Origin: Nemophila menziesii
Lineage: Eukaryota > Streptophyta > Magnoliopsida > Boraginales > Hydrophyllaceae
Direction: 5' to 3'
Length of the DNA stretch: 64,000 nucleotides
Assembly: GCA_029959085.1 (NCBI GenBank)
Contig: JARWIR010000018.1
Coordinates: 4,464,001-4,528,000 of the forward strand
Made by a program: the position numbers and the translations under genes. Positions 57,876 to 64,000 of the stretch are shown here, piece by piece (position 1 is the stretch's first letter; each line of letters starts with the position of its first letter). The notes under the pieces were generated by a model, which was not told where the DNA came from, searched no databases, and was given only the letters and a program-made list of their open reading frames with translations.

Positions 57876-60800
57876 ATGGCTAATGTTGATAATCGTGATC
57901 CAACAATCAAAATCAAGCATTCCTACTCCACATGTAGGACGAACTCAACCTCAAGTATTTTATGACCCATGGTTCATACAAGGTCCTGAACAAATTCCAT
58001 AGCTCTTGGTGTTGGTCCTCCAGATATTAATGTCCTAAGATATAGAACAGATTCGGGTATGTTAGCTCAATTCCAAAATTTTGGAAATTTTCGTGGAGCA
58101 GGTGGAGATGACGCAATTCGTGCAGTATAGAAATTTATGCAAATATATGATGCGTATATAACGCAAGGTGTAACAAGAGAACATATGTATTATGCAAATT
58201 TCAGATTTTGTTTGATAAACGCAGCGACTGTATGGCATGATTCACAAGAACCCGGATCAATCACGAATTGGGATGAGCTACAAACAGCGTTATTTGATCG
58301 TTATTATACGAGAAACATGAGATTGAACGCACAAATCGAGTTAACATCATTTGAACAAGATTAAGGTGAATCTGTAGGCAATTGTTGGACAAGATTGTAA
58401 CTCGTTTGAGAAGAGTTCCAGATCATGGTCTTTCAGAAGAGTAACAAATGTCGATATTTTACAAAGGTCTTGAAGGACGCTCAAGGAAATATTTATACTT
58501 ACTTTGTGGTGGAGAGTCTTACAGGTAACTCCAGCCAATGCTAAAATTATTTTGAATAGAACAGTGAAGAATGAGTTGGGTTAGAATACTATGAGAGCAT
58601 CTATCCGAGGTACATGTTATAAAGAGAGTAGTGCTGGAATTGATGAGAAATTATCTTCATTATAGAATAGATTGAAGAACACATTGGTGCAACAACTGAA
58701 ACAGTTTACTTTAGCTGTTAAAGAAGGTTTTTTAGGTAGGAGAGCTGATGTTAATGTGAGACAAGAAATATATGGGTGTTCAAACTGTGGTCTACAAGAT
58801 CATGATTGGGCACTGTTTCCAACCGAGGGAACTATAATTCAGGTGGTCAAGGTTATCAACAGAATAGAAACCATCCGGTTTTCCAATATTCGAATCCAAG
58901 TGGGGCCGCAAATCCGACATACTCATATCAACCGCGTCCCCAAGGTAAAAAACTATCGACCAATACCACAAGACAACTACCAAGAGGGACAAAATTACTG
59001 AAATCAAGATCAGAGGCAACCATCTTAAGACACCTTTACCGATGCTATGAATCATAAAGCTCTACCTTCTTAACCTCAAGAAGGTGCGTTAGATGTTCAA
59101 CAAAGTTTACATGCTCTAATTACTGTGCAAGCAAAAACGTAAATAGATAAGCAAGCATCTATCGCCGCATTCAAAATGTTAGAAAATCAAATAGCTCAGA
59201 TGGCGAAGCAATTGAATAAGAGTTCACAAGGGAAACTCCCAAGTGACACTAAGGATACGAAGCAAAGAGAAGATTGTAATGCTATAGCGCTCAATAGCGG
59301 TAAGAACTCAACCACTTCCTTTTCCTGTTATGAAAGAAGAAGAAACGACTGTGAAAGAGAAAACGGTAAAAGATGTGGTGGAGAAAGAAGGAGAACCAAA
59401 GTTGAAGAGGTGGAAGTTGAGAAAACTCTGGAAAAACAAAAAATTAAGATGTTATAGAGAATCGTCCTCCTCCACCCTTTCCCTCAGGAGTTCAGAAGAA
59501 GGGAGATATGGATGATTATCAAAGATTCATGAAAGTGGTGAGAACTCTTAACATTAATATACCATTCTTAGATTCCTTCAAAGATGTACTGAAATATGTG
59601 AAATTCCTGAAGAGGGCTATCACCAACAAAAGACCATATCTAGAGAATAAAATAATAGGTTTGCTAGTAGAGTGTAGTGTCATATGCCAAAGTAAGTTGT
59701 CACCTAAACTATTTGATCTTGGGAGTTTCACAACTCCTATTTCTATTGGTTATGAGTGGCAAGGGAAAAATTTATGCGATTTGGGTGCGAGTATTAATCT
59801 CATGCGCAACTCAATTTTTGAGAAGTTGAGATAGAAAATGCAAGACCAACCTCTATGGTCATGCAAATGGCTTACAAATCTCTCACACATCCAGAGGGAC
59901 AAATAGAAGATGTCCTTGTCAAGGCAGGTACGTTAATTTTTCTCGTTGATATTGTAATACTTGAATATGAAGCGGATAGGAATGTCCCCATTATTTTGGG
60001 AAGACCATTTTTATTCAAGACGAGGAGGTAAAGTTCAATGTGTTTAGGGTAATGAAGTTTCCAGTTTCTTAGGAGGATTGTTTCCGAGTGGATGTAATTG
60101 TCCAAGCCATGAAAAAGGTATTTAATGATATTAATTTTGATGATGACTTGTAGGCAGCCCTAACACTTGACTTACCTGAGCTAATGTAAGAGCTTGCCAA
60201 AATAGTGGCAGCTCTGAATTCTTAATATCCAAGGCATAGGCATTTAGCCTATGAACCGGTGAAAGAACATGGGGAGGTTATACCTAAAAAACAACCATCT
60301 ATGGAATCTCCCCCACAATTAGAAGAGAATCTGCTTCCGTCACACTTGAGGTATGCTTATTTGGTAACTAATAACACTTTACCTGTTATTGTTTCAGCTA
60401 GTTTAATGGATCCTCTAGCAGACAAAATGTTGCGTTTGCTAAGAGCTAATAAGGAGGCAATTGAATAGAATATTGCCGACATCAAAGATATTAGTCCTTC
60501 TGTTTGCCAACACAAAATTATTTTGGAAGATACAGGTGCACGATCAGTTGAAGGGCAAAGAAGATTGATGCCACCTATGAAGGAAGTAGTGAAGAAATAA
60601 GTTATCAAATTGTTAGATGCGAGAATAAATTTTCCCATTGCTAGTAGCGAGTGGGTGAGTCCGGTTCAATGTGTACCAATGAAGGGTGGTATTATTACAA
60701 TCATGATTGAACAGAATAGAGCCATTTCCTCAAGAACCGTGATTGGTTGGAGGGTGTGTATGGATTATCGTAAGTTGAAAAAGCCCACCAGAAAAGATCA

Positions 60801-62009
60801 TTTTCCCCTGCCGTTTATAGATCAGATGTTAGACAAGTTAGCTGGAAAAGAGTACTATTGTTTCATAGATGGGTACTCTGGATATAATAAGATTTATGTA
60901 GACCCAGTGGATCAACACCAAACAACCTTTACATGTCCTTTTGGAACTTTTTCTTTCCAAAGGATGTCATTTAAATTGTTTAATGCACATGCTACTTTCC
61001 ATAGATTCATGATTGCAATCTTCTAGGACAGGATTAATAATTTCCTTGAGGAATATATGAATGACTTGTTTATGTGTTTGGTGATAACTTTGATGAGTGT
61101 TTACAGAATCTAGAGAAGGTGTTAAGTATATATAAGGAAATCTTATTTGGTTTTGAACTGGGAGAAGTGTTATTTCATGGTTCGTGAGGGTATAGTGTTG
61201 GGACACAAGGTTTCAAGTTAAGGTTTAGAAGTTGATCTTGCAAAAATTGATGATTTCTCTAAGATCGCTAAGCCGTTGTAACTTACTCGAGAAGGATACC
61301 AAATTCTTTTTTGATGAGGCTTGCATGGTGGCATTCAAAGAGATCAAGGAGAAGCTTATATCCGCATCGATTATATTAGCTCCTGATTGGAAAATTATGT
61401 TTCAAGTTATCTGTGATGCTAGTGATCTTGCTATGGGCGTTGTTTTGGGATAGAGAAAGGATAAGGTATTTCATTATATCTACTATGCGGGTAAGACTTT
61501 CACAAGTGCTCAAATTAATTATATTGTAACTGAGAAAGAGATATTAGATATTCTGTATGCATTTGACAAGTTTCCTTCCTATCTTCTTGGTGAGAAAGTT
61601 GTTTTGAATACTGATCATTCCGTTATCAAATACCTTATGGAGAAGAAAGATGCAAAGCCGCGTTTGATCAGATGGGTATTGTTGTTACAAGAGTTTGACT
61701 TAGAGATTCGAGATCAAAGGGTTTTGATAATTAGGTTGTAGATCATTTGTCGCGTCTTGAATGTTCCGAGTTTAATAACGGGGCCGAGTTGGTCGAAGAA
61801 GAGTTTCCTGATGAGAGTCTATTTTCGATATACAATACTGATACTCATTGGTACGCAGATATAGTAAATCTCATTGTTAGTGGTTCTTTTCCTGAAAGAG
61901 CTACCTCACAAGAGAGGAAGAGATTAATGCATCGAAAAAATCGATTCTTTTGGGAGGATCCTTTCCTCTACAAAACATGTGGTGATTAGATGGTGAGGAT
62001 ATGTATACT
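57876..62009 (+). pseudogene. Athila-type gag-pol, copy D
   Basis: Gag begins at ATG 57876. Blocks include INAATVWHDSQEPGSITNWD, LKQFTLAVKEGFLGRRADVN, KLPSDTKDTKQRED and protease LCDLGASINLMRNSIF, with the active-site DLGAS kept. A deletion of about 70 bp near 60005 removes most of the protease end (PIILGRPF then IQDEEVKFN). RT shows YRKLKKPTRKDHFPLPFIDQ, FIDGYSGYNKIYV and YMND. RNase H reads VICDASDLAMGVVLG then TAG. The copy ends at DPFLYKTCGD. Its variants in this part match copy A rather than B and C. Confidence 0.87.
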
Positions 62010-64000
62010 TGAGAGAATATTGTAATGTATTTGGTTAACGAATTAATTTACACAAGTCGCCTATTTTTTCTGTAAAAATACCCCTAAGTCGGTGAAAATG
62101 AAAATTTCTCAACGTTTGTATATTGGATATACCAATGATTTGGGTAATTATATAGGGGTTTTAACCATTAAGAGTTCTAATAGTGAAAATCTTAATTATA
62201 TTAAAGAAATATTATTGGCCTAGTCACCTAGTTGGGTCGCTTTGTTACTTTCGGAAGGTGGGAAAGAAATCCTTATTAAAGTTGTCTATAAGAAATTCTT
62301 AAATACGCGATGTCTATTTGTGAATTCCCGAACATTTTATGCAAAACATTATTGAGTATTGTGGCTAATTTAGGTCGGATGTGGGGAACAAAAAGAAAAT
62401 TCACTGGGTTAATTTGAAGAAATTGTCAAGATCGAGAAGAATTGAAAGATTGGGGTTTAGATAATTTTATAGAATCAATATTCTATGTTGGCTAATTAGG
62501 CATGGAGTTTGTTAAATAATCAGAACTCCTTTGCATACAAAACTCTTAAAGACATTTATTTCCCTAATTGCGGTTTGTGGGATACAAAACATTAAAATAG
62601 AAAATTATGGAGTTGGGCAAGTTTCTTTAAGGGTCTTCAGTTTCTTAAAAAGCATATGATTTGGCAAATCGGAAATGGTAAAAGTATACATATTTGGAGT
62701 CACTGTTGGCTTAGTAAAAGTGTCATTTTAGATAAACCAAGCGATTGTTGATGAATCGGGATACGGTTGGAAGAATGAACTTGTTTATGATTTATTAACT
62801 CAAATTTTCGCTCAGTTTATAGTAATATTTCTGAGATGTTAGATTAATGATGAGGATAAAATTATTTGGCCTTATAGCAAAAATGGTGAATATTCAACCA
62901 AATCAGGGTATCATATACTTGTTAATGACGAGCTAGCAGCTGAGAATCAGACTTCCAATCTGGGTGAGATTAGAAATAATTGTAATTGGGATATTAGATT
63001 GATGAATAACGTTCCCGATAGGATTTAAAAAATGTGCTAGAGAGTTTGTAACAATGCAATTCCGGTAAAAAATAATGTTAAGAAGAATAATGTGTTAACA
63101 ATGAAGTTTGTTAATGGTGTGAACTAGATAAGGAGGACATGAATCATCTTATTCTTAAATGTCCTTTCAGTATGAAGTGTGGGCTTTGACACCATTACAA
63201 ATCAAGATTGATAATTATTTGAATGAAATTTTTTCTGATTGGTTTATAAAAGTAATCAAGGAATATTCTAAAATTGGATGGGAAGTCAAGATTGTGACTG
63301 GTTATATTCTTATCATAATGTGGAACTTATGGAAAGAAATAATGAAGTGTTTTCATGAAGGTAAGGAATGGTGCGCCTGCAATATCTTAGATAAATCCAA
63401 AGAAACTTCTTTCTAGACATTGTAGACCATGCAATGATTGGGAGAAAAATCTTTTTGAAAAACGGGCGAGTGGTGAACATGGTCAAAGTAATAACCCTAC
63501 GATGGAGGATGATACTGCTATAGTCTGGATGTCTGATGTTTTTTTTAAGGAAAATAAAGAACCTACTGCTATTGTTACAATTGTTATTGATAAAGATGAA
63601 AAAATTAATAGGAAGGTTAATATCATATGTAAGGTCAATAGAGTGATTTATGGAGAAGTTTGGGCCTTAATTATGGCCATGAAGTCGTGTTAAGACCTTT
63701 TTGAGTTAGAGAATCTCTTTTTACTCTAACAATCTCGAATTAGTTCAAGAAATCTTGGGTTTGACAGAACTTCATTGGAGTCTTGAACCTATTCATTCGG
63801 AAGTTAGAAAATAGTTAAATCAGTCTTCTAGTTGGAAATTTGTCCATATTGAAAGAAGATATAACTCTACAGCGAATGCACTAGCCAAGTGCACTAGAAG
63901 GAATATTGATTTATCTAATTGGAGGGACTATTCTCTTATTGCTTCTAATACATTTTTTACTAATCTTTGTAATACCTATAGATAGTTTTGGTGCTTTTGT
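62010..64000 (+). mobile_element. LINE 3' half fused to Athila, array copy D, running to the window end
   Basis: It contains the thumb, zinc domain (near 63120-63170) and RNase H (MEDDTAIVWMSDVFFKENKE near 63502), ending in YNSTANALAKCTRRNIDLSN. The expected DALAK is NALAK. It shares ggttaacgaatta with copy A. The poly(A) end would lie just beyond the window. Confidence 0.82.

Larger units (their letters stand above)
25607..64000 (+). repeat. Long-period tandem array of a composite unit of about 13.1 kb
   Basis: The same series (Athila 5' half, LINE 3' half, non-coding block) recurs. The Gag/protease marker MDDYQRFMKVVRTLNINIPF occurs at 26961, 40309, about 46384 and 59508. The spacings are 13.35, 6.08 and 13.12 kb. 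The short spacing (B to C) lacks the LINE remainder and non-coding block. In a 120-bp sample of the non-coding block (33121 against 52501) I count four differences. The array runs past the window end, so its size is unknown. Confidence 0.9.

Noticed and set aside
1..64000. A functional undescribed gene system or operon-like cluster
   Set aside because: All recognisable coding sequence belongs to broken mobile elements or a kinase fragment. The novelty I can support lies in repeat architecture and in the C/D-like RNA cluster.

Overview
This window is plant nuclear DNA, most likely from a dicot. It is AT-rich and consists almost entirely of transposable elements: Ty1/copia, chromodomain Ty3/gypsy, Athila-type gypsy, two kinds of LINE, MITE-like and foldback DNA elements. 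I found no intact host protein-coding gene, no rRNA or tRNA gene and no CRISPR array. Nearly all coding sequence is element-derived and broken. The only host-like coding fragment is part of a MAP kinase, present twice.

Layout. 1-6961: an almost complete, young copia element on the minus strand whose far LTR is cut by the window edge. About 6962-12690: a gene-poor region with at least seven diverged copies of one short sequence (full copies about 125-190 bp) that carries box C/D snoRNA-like hallmarks. The copia sits inside one copy, and a GC-rich island with inverted flanks (8613-10126) lies next to another. 12698-14956: a chromovirus-type gypsy with LTRs in inverted order but a perfect 5-bp target duplication. 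15187-16450: a long-arm foldback (MULE-like) element with a 9-bp target duplication. 16655-18211: remnants of a LINE, a Tourist-like MITE and an RNase H domain. 18591-22625: a decayed minus-strand LINE. 22641-23372: a probable solo LTR. 23373-25606: a plus-strand LINE with an RNase H domain.

From about 25.6 kb to the window end the sequence is a long-period tandem array. The unit of about 13.1 kb is: Athila 5' LTR, gag, protease, RT and RNase H (cut at the integrase); the 3' half of the RNase H-bearing LINE; then about 5.2 kb of non-coding DNA holding an 87/84-bp tandem duplication, a MAP kinase fragment and a 2.5-kb foldback element whose arms contain 32-bp tandem repeats. Four Athila segments (called A, B, C, D here) are present. 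Between B and C the LINE remainder and the non-coding block are deleted.

No gene network operates here. The copies share the same disabling mutations (RT YMDD changed to YMND/YLND, and a shared TAG before the RNase H region is completed), so the units spread as passive DNA by duplication, unequal exchange or conversion, not by transposition. Diagnostic differences show that copy C is a mosaic. All identities quoted come from reading by eye, and boundaries without target duplications are approximate.
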